Origin: Sphingobium amiense
Lineage (GTDB): Bacteria; Pseudomonadota; Alphaproteobacteria; Sphingomonadales; Sphingomonadaceae
Direction: 5' to 3'
Assembly (NCBI RefSeq): GCF_003967075.1
Contig: NZ_AP018668.1
Span: 1 to 39,623, forward strand
DNA: 39,623 nucleotides
The position numbers and the translations under genes were made by a program. Position 1 is the stretch's first letter. The number at the start of each line of letters is the position of its first letter. The notes under the pieces are model-generated. The model saw nothing but the letters and a program-made list of their open reading frames with translations, was not told the DNA's origin and ran no database searches. Shown in pieces: positions 31,741-39,549 of the stretch.

Positions 31741-31850
31741 GTGCACCCGAACGTGACGATCGGAAGTGACATATACGACATGTCACAAAAGGGTGGTTCC
31801 GTCACCAATGTTACTGTACGAGGGCAAAGCCACCCTAATGTGACGGATTT
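31741..31850. promoter_or_regulatory. res site of transposon 1
   Basis: The gap between tnpA and tnpR holds several GTGAC-type half sites in both directions: ACGTGACG (31751), GTGACAT/ATGTCAC dyad (31766-31786), CCGTCACC (31799-31806) and TGTGACGG (31839-31846), plus GGGTGG/CCACCC. This fits resolvase subsites that also control tnpR. Confidence 0.65.
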
Positions 31851-31854
31851 GCCC

Positions 31855-32721
31855 ATGACCCGCGTCGGCTACGCCCGCGTCAGCACCATCGACCAGGATC
31901 TCGACATCCAGGTTGCCCGGTTGAAGGCAGCGGGCTGTGAAATCCTCCGCTCCGAAACAGGCTCGGGCGCATCGCGCACTGGACGCACGGAGCTTGAGAC
32001 GATCATGCAGTTCCTGCGCGCCGATGACGAACTCGTCGTCCTGCGTCTCGATCGGCTCGGTCGCTCCACACGCGATGTTCTCAATCTGGTTCATGAACTC
32101 GACCAGAAGGGAGCCTCATTGCGGGTGCTTGAGCCGGAGGTGACGACGGCCGGAAGCATGGGGCGGATGGTGATCACCATTCTGGGCATGGTCGCGGACA
32201 TGGAACTGACGTTCATCAAGGACCGGCAGCGCGCCGGGATCGAGGCGGCGCGCGCCGAAGGCGTCTACAAAGGCCGGAAGAAAAACATCGATGACGATGA
32301 AATCCGACGCCGGATCACCGCCGGCGCGAGCAAGGCCAGCGTCGCGCGCGACCTCAAGATCTCAAGAATGACCGTCTATCGGGCGCTTGACGTCATTCCT
32401 TCAAGGATCGGGCTGCCGGAAAAGCCGCCTTCTGTCACCATCGCCCTGCATCTGACCATCGAGAACTTCAACAAGCATGGTCGTGGCAGAAAGCCCGCTC
32501 GCGAGCGCATTGAGGCGATGCTGGAGCGGGATTACCAGATGCAAAAGACCGGGAACTGCGATTACACGCTGACCGTCGCCTATGATCAGGGTGCCGATGG
32601 CGTCAGCCTCGATGATGAGATCGCATCTCTCCAGACAGAGATGTTCAACATCGCAGAGAGCTACAGGTGCTCGATCGAGACCGATGTTTACGAGATTGGA
32701 GGACAAGAGCGAGCCTGGTAG
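31855..32721 (+). CDS. tnpR: long serine resolvase with C-terminal extension
   Basis: A 288-aa serine recombinase that would resolve cointegrates at res. The catalytic domain starts MTRVGYARVSTIDQDLDIQV (Ser10), with RLDRLGRSTRD and a Hin-like helix-turn-helix near 158-182 (ASKASVARDLKISRMTVYRA). About 105 further residues (from PPSVTIALHL) go beyond the usual length of about 190; long resolvases of this kind are known from ISXc5/Tn5044-type transposons. ATG 31855 is chosen because the family N-terminus begins there; the frame is open to 31693. Confidence 0.92.
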   Translation: MTRVGYARVSTIDQDLDIQVARLKAAGCEILRSETGSGASRTGRTELETIMQFLRADDELVVLRLDRLGRSTRDVLNLVHELDQKGASLRVLEPEVTTAGSMGRMVITILGMVADMELTFIKDRQRAGIEAARAEGVYKGRKKNIDDDEIRRRITAGASKASVARDLKISRMTVYRALDVIPSRIGLPEKPPSVTIALHLTIENFNKHGRGRKPARERIEAMLERDYQMQKTGNCDYTLTVAYDQGADGVSLDDEIASLQTEMFNIAESYRCSIETDVYEIGGQERAW

Positions 32722-32739
32722 ATCGCCATGTTCAATCTT

Positions 32740-32784
32740 TGTTCTTCAACATGGCCAAAATCGCAGCTTCGGGCCGACTGGGCC
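32740..32784 (-). repeat. right inverted repeat of transposon 1
   Basis: Reverse complement of the left end over 45 bp with three mismatches; the target duplication AACAC follows directly at 32785. Confidence 0.93.
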
Positions 32785-33023
32785 AACACGCGATCGGGCT
32801 GCACCGAATAGAGGATGCCATAGCCGTTGTAGGAGCGCCGCCTGATTCCATGCTGCTCATAGCGCGGGACCAGCGGAAAGGCGCGTGACATGTCGCCTAT
32901 GCGCCTTGCGGCATCGCGCAGTTCGTCAACGAACGAGATTGCGCGAGTGGGATTGTCCTTCTCGATATATAATCGGATGCCTTCGAGGTCGCGCCTGGCC
33001 CGCGTGGACAGCGTGACCTTCAT
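32785..33023 (-). pseudogene. parE: parE toxin, N-terminal fragment
   Basis: The first 78 codons of a ParE-family toxin: MKVTLSTRARRDLEGIRLYI, then NPTRAISFVDELRDAARRIG and RRRSYNGYGILYSVQPDR. ParE proteins poison DNA gyrase. The frame enters the transposon end after VL and adds about 32 unrelated residues before a stop at 32688, so the C-terminal strand and helix are lost and activity is unlikely. ATG 33023 overlaps the parD stop (ATGA). The remaining 20 codons are at 28618-28680. Confidence 0.93.
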
Positions 33024-33301
33024 TGACGCGCTTCACCGCTCGCGGTTTTCTGAATGTCGGCGATGATCGCGTCGCAAACTTCATCGAGATCATGGCCGCC
33101 ACCGGCCTGCATCTCCTGAAGGCTTTCGTCGATCGAGGCATCGAGTTCCTTCAGCCAGCGCTCTTCATCGACGATCGCGCTTTGATCGCGTCGGATCAGA
33201 TCGCGCACATAATCGCTGACGCTGGCATATTGGCCGCTGTCGATACGGTTCTGCACATAGTCTCGCAGGGGATCGGGCAGGGAAACATTCATGGTAGCCA
33301 T
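33020..33301 (-). CDS. parD: ParD-family antitoxin
   Basis: A 93-aa ribbon-helix-helix antitoxin: MATMNVSLPDPLRDYVQNRI, SGQYASVSDYVRDLIRRDQS, then the acidic toxin-binding tail ELDASIDESLQEMQAGGGHD. It would bind its operator and neutralise ParE. ATG 33301 has GGAGG 9 bp upstream (33311-33315); the open frame starts at 33349. It is intact, but its cognate toxin gene is interrupted, so the system probably no longer enforces plasmid retention. Confidence 0.93.
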   Translation of the reverse strand: MATMNVSLPDPLRDYVQNRIDSGQYASVSDYVRDLIRRDQSAIVDEERWLKELDASIDESLQEMQAGGGHDLDEVCDAIIADIQKTASGEARQ

Positions 33302-33328
33302 CGGCTGATACCTCCAATCGTCCCTATA

Positions 33329-33343
33329 TGGCAAAAATTGCCA
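33329..33343. promoter_or_regulatory. parD operator: perfect TGGCAA-N3-TTGCCA dyad
   Basis: A perfect 15-bp inverted repeat (TGGCAA-aaa-TTGCCA) lies 27 bp upstream of the parD ATG, between a possible -35 (TTGAAT) and -10 (CATATA). It is the natural autoregulatory site for the ParD dimer. Confidence 0.6.
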
Positions 33344-33349
33344 CGACAT

Positions 33350-33494
33350 TCAACCGCGCCGCTTCCTTCATTTGAATACTATCATATGTATATCATGGCG
33401 GTATCGTTATACAGTCATTCCGACACTAAAGAGAAATAGCGGGCGCGTCCCTTCGGGCACGGCTCTATCTCCGCGTTACCGCTCCGACCAAGCC
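33350..33494. other. short gap between parD and transposon 2
   Basis: Contains an AT-rich stretch with ATCATATGTATATCATG (33381-33396) and a small hairpin near 33449 (cccttcggg). No gene. It continues, after removal of transposon 2, into the sequence at 38635. Confidence 0.5.
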
Positions 33495-33499
33495 CGCAA

Positions 33500-33536
33500 G
33501 GCCTCTGTGCATTGTAGGGACACGGATTCACGGTAG
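33500..33536 (+). repeat. left inverted repeat of transposon 2
   Basis: Pairs with 38593-38629. The inner 19 bp (GGACACGGATTCACGGTAG) are identical; the differences are at positions 5, 15, 17 and 18. Confidence 0.92.
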
Positions 33537-33559
33537 GCATCGACGTCAGGGGTAGCGAA

Positions 33560-34918
33560 CTATTTGCGCAGGTTCTCGATGCCAAGTTCGCGCCATATCC
33601 AAGTGAAGTCGTAGGTGGCCATCGGGTCGTTCGCGTCGAGTTGGCTGCTGCTGCGGTTTTCGAGATGCTTGAGCCACCCGGCTACTCGGTGCCGGCCTGC
33701 GGCAGTTTGAACGGCTGCGCGCGGGGTGATGTCGCCGAGCATGCCGACGGGTTCATCGAGCGTCGCGCGGTACTGACGGTCGAGCATGGCATGGATGAGC
33801 GGGGTTGCAACCTCTGGCGCAATGGCGGGTGCCGGTTCGGATGATGTCAGCCCCTCGGCCCGCGCCGCCATGGCCTGTTCGACCGTCTCAATCGTGGTCA
33901 GCGGCGAGCCGACCAACCCGGCGAGCGCATCGTTGATAAGCGCGGTGCCGCGTTTCGCTCGCTCGGCCGAGGTGACGGCGAGCATCAGGGCGCGGCCTTT
34001 CAATTCGACATTGCCGAGCACCGGGGTGCCGTCCGCCATCGTCACACCCCACGCCATGCGCCCGGTGCTTTTCGCTTTTCCGTTCGGTTTCTCGCCCAGC
34101 CAGTTCCAAAAGTGCGTGGTTTCCCGCTGAAGCGCAGGGACAGTATCAAGCCGCTCGCCGACCAGCGCCTGGGTCACGCCGCGTGCGAAGGGAAAGCGCA
34201 CGCGGTGGAACATCACCTCCTCGCCATCAATGTTGTGCAGCGTGGGGATGGGCGCCGGTCCCATGGTCTTGGGAACGACATCGAACAGCCATGCCGTGCT
34301 GATGAGGGCCGGAAGTGCAGCCAGATCGTCGGCGTCTAGGTTCAACGCGGTGCGCGGGCTGCGCTTGCCCTTCGAGCGCCGTAGATCGGCGACGAGCGCC
34401 TCGGCCGCCTCCATCGTGAACGACAGCACGCCGCCCGACAGGAGGTGCTTGCCTCCGACCTGCACGACGCGGGCACCGATCCTGTCCCATTGCTTCAGCG
34501 TCTGCGAGGCGCTGCGCTCGGATACTCGAAGCGGCTCGCCGCCCCGGATCAGGTCGCGCACGAGGAAGCCGCTGCCGGGCTCGACCTCGCTGACCTCGTG
34601 GAGGCTCATCACTGACGATCGAAGGGCACGCAGGTAGATTTTGGTCGGGCCGCTCTCATTCCAGCCCCGGCGCCGAATATAGTCATCGACGATGTTCCGG
34701 TCGGGTTGGATGGTGCGCGTCAGCAGATCCTCGAACGCGCATCCCCACAACACGCCGGCCCAATGATCGCCGACGATGTCCGCCAGCTCGTCCGCTTCGA
34801 AGTCGAACTCCTCCATCGCCAGCCCGAGATGATCGCCGAGCGCCTCGCCCAGATGCTCGCCCCAGGCCGGCGAGGTGGCGAACTTCATGACGCCGGACAG
34901 ATCGTGACCACGCTTCAT
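33560..34918 (-). CDS. transposon passenger protein of unknown function
   Basis: A 452-aa protein lying between resolvase and left end. Its start overlaps the resolvase stop (ATGA), so it belongs to the resolvase transcript. The C-terminal 80 residues (MLDRQYRATLDEPVGMLGDI, TPRAAVQTAAGRHRVAGWLK) match the GdiTPreA-x-T-x-x-GR-x-x-V pattern found in DUF2384/SEC-C-linked domains, some of which are toxin-binding parts of Xre/MbcA-type antitoxins. The N-terminal 350 residues are not recognised (WNESGPTKIYLRALRSSVMS and SGFLVRDLIRGGEPLRVSER are visible). It could regulate transposition or protect the host; no function is shown. Confidence 0.75.
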   Translation of the reverse strand: MKRGHDLSGVMKFATSPAWGEHLGEALGDHLGLAMEEFDFEADELADIVGDHWAGVLWGCAFEDLLTRTIQPDRNIVDDYIRRRGWNESGPTKIYLRALRSSVMSLHEVSEVEPGSGFLVRDLIRGGEPLRVSERSASQTLKQWDRIGARVVQVGGKHLLSGGVLSFTMEAAEALVADLRRSKGKRSPRTALNLDADDLAALPALISTAWLFDVVPKTMGPAPIPTLHNIDGEEVMFHRVRFPFARGVTQALVGERLDTVPALQRETTHFWNWLGEKPNGKAKSTGRMAWGVTMADGTPVLGNVELKGRALMLAVTSAERAKRGTALINDALAGLVGSPLTTIETVEQAMAARAEGLTSSEPAPAIAPEVATPLIHAMLDRQYRATLDEPVGMLGDITPRAAVQTAAGRHRVAGWLKHLENRSSSQLDANDPMATYDFTWIWRELGIENLRK

Positions 34919-35520
34919 GCCTGTTCCCTCTGCTGCTGACTGAATTGCTGGCGGTGCGCGGCGACGATGCGCGAGACGGTGGGTTCACTGACGCCGTAGA
35001 GCCGCGCCATCTCGGCACCGGACTTGCGGCCGGACGTGACGGACTCGGCGATTTCGCGGCGCTGCTTGTCGCCGAGCTTGGGCCGACGCCCGCCGATCCG
35101 TCCTTCTGCGCGAGCCTGGGCAAGGCCGGCGCTGGTACGCTCGCGGATCATGGCCCGCTCGAACTCGGCGAAGCTTCCCACCATCTGCATCATCATCCGC
35201 CCTGCCGCGGTGGTGGTGTCGATCGCCTCGGTCAGTGAGCGGAAGCCCGCGCCTGCCAGCTCGATCCGCTCCATGATGTGCAGCATATCCTTTAGGCTGC
35301 GCGACAGCCGGTCAAGCTTCCAGACGACGACGACGTCTCCGTCGCGCAACTGGCCGATCATCTCCAGAAGCTTGGGTCGGTCCCACCGCCCACCGCTGGC
35401 GGTCTCCTCGAACACCCGCTTGCAGCCGGCCGCATCGAGCGCGCGCCGCTGCGCGGCGTTCGACTGGTCGTCGCCCTTCGACACGCGGGCATAACCGATC
35501 AGATAGGGTTCGCGCGTCAT
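34915..35520 (-). CDS. tnpR: serine resolvase/invertase of transposon 2
   Basis: A 201-aa serine recombinase of normal length. The catalytic domain begins MTREPYLIGYARVSKGDDQS (Ser14), with VVWKLDRLSRSLKDML and FAEFERAMIRERTSAGLAQA. It ends in a helix-turn-helix (SGAEMARLYGVSEPTVSRIV). It would resolve cointegrates at the res site in the 129-bp gap to tnpA. ATG 35520 fits the family start; the frame is open far upstream into tnpA. Confidence 0.92.
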   Translation of the reverse strand: MTREPYLIGYARVSKGDDQSNAAQRRALDAAGCKRVFEETASGGRWDRPKLLEMIGQLRDGDVVVVWKLDRLSRSLKDMLHIMERIELAGAGFRSLTEAIDTTTAAGRMMMQMVGSFAEFERAMIRERTSAGLAQARAEGRIGGRRPKLGDKQRREIAESVTSGRKSGAEMARLYGVSEPTVSRIVAAHRQQFSQQQREQA

Positions 35521-35526
35521 CTGCGT

Positions 35527-35610
35527 CTCTTTCACAAACGGCCGTATCTGGAGGCGGAAACAGCATGCACCAATTTCCGCAGCCTTGGGTCTTTCACAAT
35601 CCTCTTTCAC
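35527..35610. promoter_or_regulatory. res site of transposon 2
   Basis: The divergent gap has three direct TCTTTCAC motifs (ending at 35535, 35597 and 35610) and a 7-bp inverted repeat GCGGAAA/TTTCCGC (35554-35580), suited to resolvase dimer binding and crossover. It must also hold both promoters. Confidence 0.6.
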
Positions 35611-35649
35611 TAAGCCAACAAAAGGCAAGAGGTTTTTGGAGGATGAAAC

Positions 35650-38601
35650 ATGCCCGCACGTATTCCGATGACCCAGCGGCAGCGCGCCGCGTTGCTTGCT
35701 TTGCCCGACAGCGAGGCGGCGGTGGTGCGACATCATGGCCTCGATGCCGAGGACCTTGCTGCGATCGGCTTCGCACGCACTCCGGCGACCCGCTTGAGCT
35801 ATGCCCTGCAACTCTGCTGCCTGCGCTATCCGGGGCGACATCTGCGCACAGGCGAGCTGTTGCCTGCAATCATGCTCGACCACATCGCCGAACAGGTCGG
35901 AGTGGATGCAGGCGTCGTCGCCGACTTCGCGCGGCGAGCGCCGACCCGCTACGATCAGCTTGCCGCCATCAAGGCGCGCTTCGGATTCACCGATCTGAGC
36001 CGGCCAGCGCGCGGCATCATGATGACTTGGCTGGAAACCGAAGCCATGGCTATCGTGGACGGGCGCATTTTGCTTGATCGATTGCTGGACGAGCTGCGCA
36101 CGCGACGCATCGTCATCCCTGGCATCAGCGTCGTTGAGCGGATGGCGGCCGAGGCGATGCTTCGGACGGAAACCGATCTGGTCGCCGCGGTCGATGCTAA
36201 ACTCGATGCGGATATGCGTCAGCGTCTCGATATGCTGATCGATGAGAAGGTACATGACCGGCAGAGCCGCTTGTCCTGGCTGCGCGAACCAGAGCCCCGC
36301 GTCGCGTCAGCCTCGCTTGCCGAAATCCTCGAGAAGGTCGCGATAATCCATAGGACCGGTATTTCCAGCATTCCGGTCGATCCCCTGCACGAGCCCCGCC
36401 TGACGCAGTTCGCCCGCGAAGGCGTGCGATATACAGCCCAGGCTTTCCAACAGATGCGCGTCTCCCGCAGGCGGGTCATCCTGCTTGCAACGCTGCGCGA
36501 GATGGAGGCCACGCTTACCGACGCGGCGATCGCCATGTTCAGCGCCTTGATGGGACGCGCTCACCTTCGTGCTCGCAAACGCCTGGAGCAGAGGGTCGCG
36601 ATTTCGGGACGCGAAGGCCGCGATCGGCTGATGCGGATCGCCACTGTGCTGGAAACAGTTAGCCAGGCAGCACGCGCCGGCGGAGATATCGGTGCGGCCC
36701 TCAGGGATATCGTGCCTCTCGACATGCTCGATGCTGATGCCGCAATCATCCGTCGTACCGCGGCACCTCACAGGGACGATGTGCTGAGCGAGATCGCAGC
36801 CGAATACCGGACCTTCAAGCGAACAGGGCCTCTATTCCTGCAAGCGCTCGATTTCCACGGTCGGGCCGGCACCGCGGCATTGCGCGACGCGATGGCGATC
36901 CTGTCGAATCTTGATGGCGACTGGCGCAAGCCCCTCCCTGCCGACGTTCCGCTCGGTCATGTCGAGCGGCGCTGGCACCGCCATGTCGTGGTCGCCGGCA
37001 AGATCGACCGGACGCACTGGGAGATGGCGACTTACGGCGCGCTCACCAATGCACTGGCCTCGGGTGATATCTGGGTGCCGAGGTCAAGGCTGCACAGGTC
37101 GCTGGACGTGCTGCTCGCGCCGTTATCCGGCGCAGCGCTGCAACCGCCGTTCTCGCTCGGTAATCCACACGCATGGCTCGATCAGCGCGCCGCGCAGCTC
37201 GACAGCGCCTTGCGCGACGTCGCCCACAATCTGGCCGGACGCGATGCTGCCCTGTTCGCTGGCGAGCGATTGCGATTTCCCAAGGAACTGAAGGACGATG
37301 ATGCCAGGCACGACGAAGGACGGCGCCTGACGCTTGCCTGCTACGACATGCTGCCTGCCACGCGTATCACCGACGTGTTGTCGCAAGTCGAACGCTGGAC
37401 CGGCTTCACCCGGCACTTCGGGCACGTCTCGACCGGGTTGCCGCCTGGCGATGAGCAGGCCTTCCTCGCCACTCTGATTGCCGAAGCGACCAATCTTGGG
37501 CTGTCGCGCATGGCCGAGGTATGCGGCGCAGGGTCACGCCGCGCGCTGCTGCGCATGCAGACATGGCACATGCGCGAGGAAACCTTTCGGGCGGCGCTCG
37601 CCTGTCTGACCGACGCCATCCACGCCGAGCCGATCGCCGCCTGGTTTGGGCAAGGACACCGGGCTTCCGCGGATGGCCAGGCCTTCTACCTGGGCGGGCC
37701 GGGCGAAGCCGGCGGAGCGGTCAACGCCCATTATGGTCGCGACCCAGTGGTCAAGATCTACACCACCATCACCGACCGCTACGCGCCGCTGCACCAGACG
37801 GTGATCGCCGGCACGGCAGGAGAAGCCATCCATGCGCTCGATGGGCTCCTCGGCCATGACAGCAACGCCGATCTGACCGCGCTGCACGTCGATGGAGGCG
37901 GCGTTTCCGACATCGTATTCGCGACGATGCATCTCCTCGGGCTCGATTTCGAGCCGCGCATTCCTCGCCTGTCCGACCGGCGCCTCTACGCTTTCGAACC
38001 CTCGAAGCGCTATGGCAGGCTTGCGCCACTGTTCGGTCACAGGCTCAACCGGGACCTGATCGTCAGCCACTGGCCCGATATTGAACGTGTCATTGGCGCG
38101 ATCCGTCACCGCACCGTCACGCCATCGTTGATCCTGAAGAAGCTGTCCGCCTACCGCCAGCAGAACAGCCTCGCTGCGGCGCTGCGGGAGATCGGGCGGA
38201 TCGAGCGCACGCTGTTCACGCTCCGCTGGTTCGAGGATCCGGCTCTGCGCCGTACCGTCACTGCCGAGTTGAACAAGGGCGAGGCCCGCAACAGCCTTGC
38301 CCGGGCGGTCGCCTTCCATCGGCTCGGCCGTTTTCGCGACCGTGGCCTGGAGAACCAGCAGACCCGAGCGGCCGCGCTCAACCTCGTCACCGCAGCGATT
38401 ATCCTGTTCAACTGTCGCTATCTGGGGCGCGCCGTCGACGAAATGCGTCGTCGAGGAAGCCCCATCGATCCAGCTATGCTGTCCCGGCTCTCGCCGTTGG
38501 GTTGGGATCGCATCAATCTCACCGGCGATTATGTCTGGTCCGATCACCTCGATCTCGACGCCAACGGCCTCATGCCGCTGCTCATCAAACCGCTACCGTG
38601 A
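35650..38601 (+). CDS. tnpA: Tn3-family transposase
   Basis: A 983-aa transposase. The N-terminal domain MTQRQRAALLALPDSEAAVV, then RLSYALQLCCLRYPGRHL, is typical of Tn3/Tn21-like TnpA. Likely catalytic residues are D675 (RASADGQAF), D748 (LHVDGGGVSD) and E878 (ELNKGEARNS). The C-terminus ends SPLGWDRINLTGDYVW. The ATG at 35650 has GGAGG 8 bp upstream. The stop lies inside the right inverted repeat. The transposase tail fused to the receptor at 10133 belongs to this broad branch but differs at many residues, so it came from another element. Confidence 0.95.
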   Translation: MPARIPMTQRQRAALLALPDSEAAVVRHHGLDAEDLAAIGFARTPATRLSYALQLCCLRYPGRHLRTGELLPAIMLDHIAEQVGVDAGVVADFARRAPTRYDQLAAIKARFGFTDLSRPARGIMMTWLETEAMAIVDGRILLDRLLDELRTRRIVIPGISVVERMAAEAMLRTETDLVAAVDAKLDADMRQRLDMLIDEKVHDRQSRLSWLREPEPRVASASLAEILEKVAIIHRTGISSIPVDPLHEPRLTQFAREGVRYTAQAFQQMRVSRRRVILLATLREMEATLTDAAIAMFSALMGRAHLRARKRLEQRVAISGREGRDRLMRIATVLETVSQAARAGGDIGAALRDIVPLDMLDADAAIIRRTAAPHRDDVLSEIAAEYRTFKRTGPLFLQALDFHGRAGTAALRDAMAILSNLDGDWRKPLPADVPLGHVERRWHRHVVVAGKIDRTHWEMATYGALTNALASGDIWVPRSRLHRSLDVLLAPLSGAALQPPFSLGNPHAWLDQRAAQLDSALRDVAHNLAGRDAALFAGERLRFPKELKDDDARHDEGRRLTLACYDMLPATRITDVLSQVERWTGFTRHFGHVSTGLPPGDEQAFLATLIAEATNLGLSRMAEVCGAGSRRALLRMQTWHMREETFRAALACLTDAIHAEPIAAWFGQGHRASADGQAFYLGGPGEAGGAVNAHYGRDPVVKIYTTITDRYAPLHQTVIAGTAGEAIHALDGLLGHDSNADLTALHVDGGGVSDIVFATMHLLGLDFEPRIPRLSDRRLYAFEPSKRYGRLAPLFGHRLNRDLIVSHWPDIERVIGAIRHRTVTPSLILKKLSAYRQQNSLAAALREIGRIERTLFTLRWFEDPALRRTVTAELNKGEARNSLARAVAFHRLGRFRDRGLENQQTRAAALNLVTAAIILFNCRYLGRAVDEMRRRGSPIDPAMLSRLSPLGWDRINLTGDYVWSDHLDLDANGLMPLLIKPLP

Positions 38602-38629
38602 ATCCGTGTCCTGATAATGCACAGGGGCC
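38593..38629 (-). repeat. right inverted repeat of transposon 2
   Basis: A 37-bp partner of 33500-33536, overlapping the tnpA stop, followed by the target duplication CGCAA at 38630. Confidence 0.92.
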
Positions 38630-38634
38630 CGCAA

Positions 38635-38916
38635 GCGGTCTTGGCGCATAAGCGTGACGATCCCCGCGCGAGCCAGGGGCAAGGCCCCCTGCCTGTCGTG
38701 CCGGCGTGCGCCGGCGTGGATCTTCGCTCAGTGGGGAGAGAGCGTTCCGCCCCCTCTCCCCAGCAACGGCAATAGACGGGCCGTGCCTCGCTGCGCTGCG
38801 GCCGCACCACCCCGTCGATTCCCGCTGCCCCCCTCTCCTGCCGGCGTTCTTGGGCGTCCGTGTCCGGCCGATGGCCTGGCCATCGCCGGTCAGGCGATTT
38901 GAAGGGAGTAAGAACG
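38635..38916. other. non-coding stretch with strong hairpins before the SprT-like gene
   Basis: No gene is visible. Perfect stems include GCCGGC-GTGC-GCCGGC (about 38700-38715) and GGGGAGAG / CTCTCCCC (38733-38761). A GGGGC..GCCCC-like pair occurs near 38679. Similar short GC hairpins lie beside oriV. The right end provides GAAGGGA as ribosome site for the next gene. Confidence 0.5.
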
Positions 38917-39549
38917 ATGACGCAGGACAACCGAGAAAGCTGGCTCAATCGCGTGGCGGCGGGCATGGCCCCCTTGTTCGAGGTGCTGGACGCCCCCCTG
39001 CCCGCCCGCGTGCGCGTGGCGATCGGCTTCACCAGCGCGGGCCGCAAGGGCAAGGCGATCGGCGAGTGCTGGGATAACCGGCTAAGCGCGGACGGCCATT
39101 TTGAAATCTTCATCCGGCCTGATCTCGCCCACGCGCCCGACGCCATGCCAGCGCAGATCGCGGCCATCCTCGCGCATGAGCTGATCCATGCCGCTGTCGG
39201 CATCCCGGCAGGGCATGGGAAGGCGTTTAAACGGATCGCGCTTGGGCTTGGCCTTGTCGGGCCGATGCGCGCCACCACCCCCGGCGAGGCGTTCCTATCG
39301 GCCATCGCGCCGATCTTGGACGCGGTTGGCCCCCTCCCCCATGCCCGTCTCGACACGGACGGGGAGTCGACCGCGCCGAAGAAGCAGAAAACCCGGATGC
39401 TCAAATGCGAGTGCGCGACGTGCGGCTATACGGTGCGGACCGCGCGCAAATGGCTGGAGCTGGCCGGCGCGCCGCTCTGCCCGATCGAGGATCATGGCCG
39501 GATGGAGCATGAGCCGCTGGACGATGACGATTCCGAGCCGGAGGAGTAG
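38917..39549 (+). CDS. SprT-like zinc metalloprotein
   Basis: A 210-aa protein with the metal-binding HELIH (ILAHELIHAAVGIP, about residues 86-99) of SprT/Spartan-like peptidases and a C-terminal zinc ribbon (CECATCGYTVRTARKWLELA followed by APLCP). SprT-like proteins are thought to act on DNA-bound proteins; plasmid versions are common in alphaproteobacteria but uncharacterised. The end is acidic (DDDDSEPEE). ATG 38917 has GAAGGGA upstream. It lies 74 bp before the probable circular junction with parA. Confidence 0.85.
   Translation: MTQDNRESWLNRVAAGMAPLFEVLDAPLPARVRVAIGFTSAGRKGKAIGECWDNRLSADGHFEIFIRPDLAHAPDAMPAQIAAILAHELIHAAVGIPAGHGKAFKRIALGLGLVGPMRATTPGEAFLSAIAPILDAVGPLPHARLDTDGESTAPKKQKTRMLKCECATCGYTVRTARKWLELAGAPLCPIEDHGRMEHEPLDDDDSEPEE

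Larger units (their letters stand above)
28681..32784 (+). mobile_element. Tn3-family transposon 1 (tnpA-res-tnpR), inserted in parE
   Basis: A complete 4104-bp element. The ends are 45-bp inverted repeats (28681-28725 and 32740-32784) with three mismatches, starting GGCCCAGTCGGCCCGAAGCT. It is flanked by the direct repeat AACAC (28676-28680 and 32785-32789). It carries only a transposase, a res site and a long serine resolvase. Exact duplications and an intact frame suggest recent insertion. Passenger genes are absent. Confidence 0.95.
33500..38629 (+). mobile_element. Tn3-family transposon 2 with a passenger gene
   Basis: A complete 5130-bp element. The ends are 37-bp inverted repeats (33500-33536 and 38593-38629, four mismatches), starting GGCCTCTGTGCATT and GGCCCCTGTGCATT. 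It is flanked by the direct repeat CGCAA (33495-33499 and 38630-38634). Gene order is passenger and resolvase leftward, res, transposase rightward. It is unrelated in detail to transposon 1 and lies only 710 bp from its end. Confidence 0.94.

Noticed and set aside
37534..38547. Leftward open frame of 337 codons within transposon 2
   Set aside because: Antisense to the transposase C-terminal domain, no motifs.
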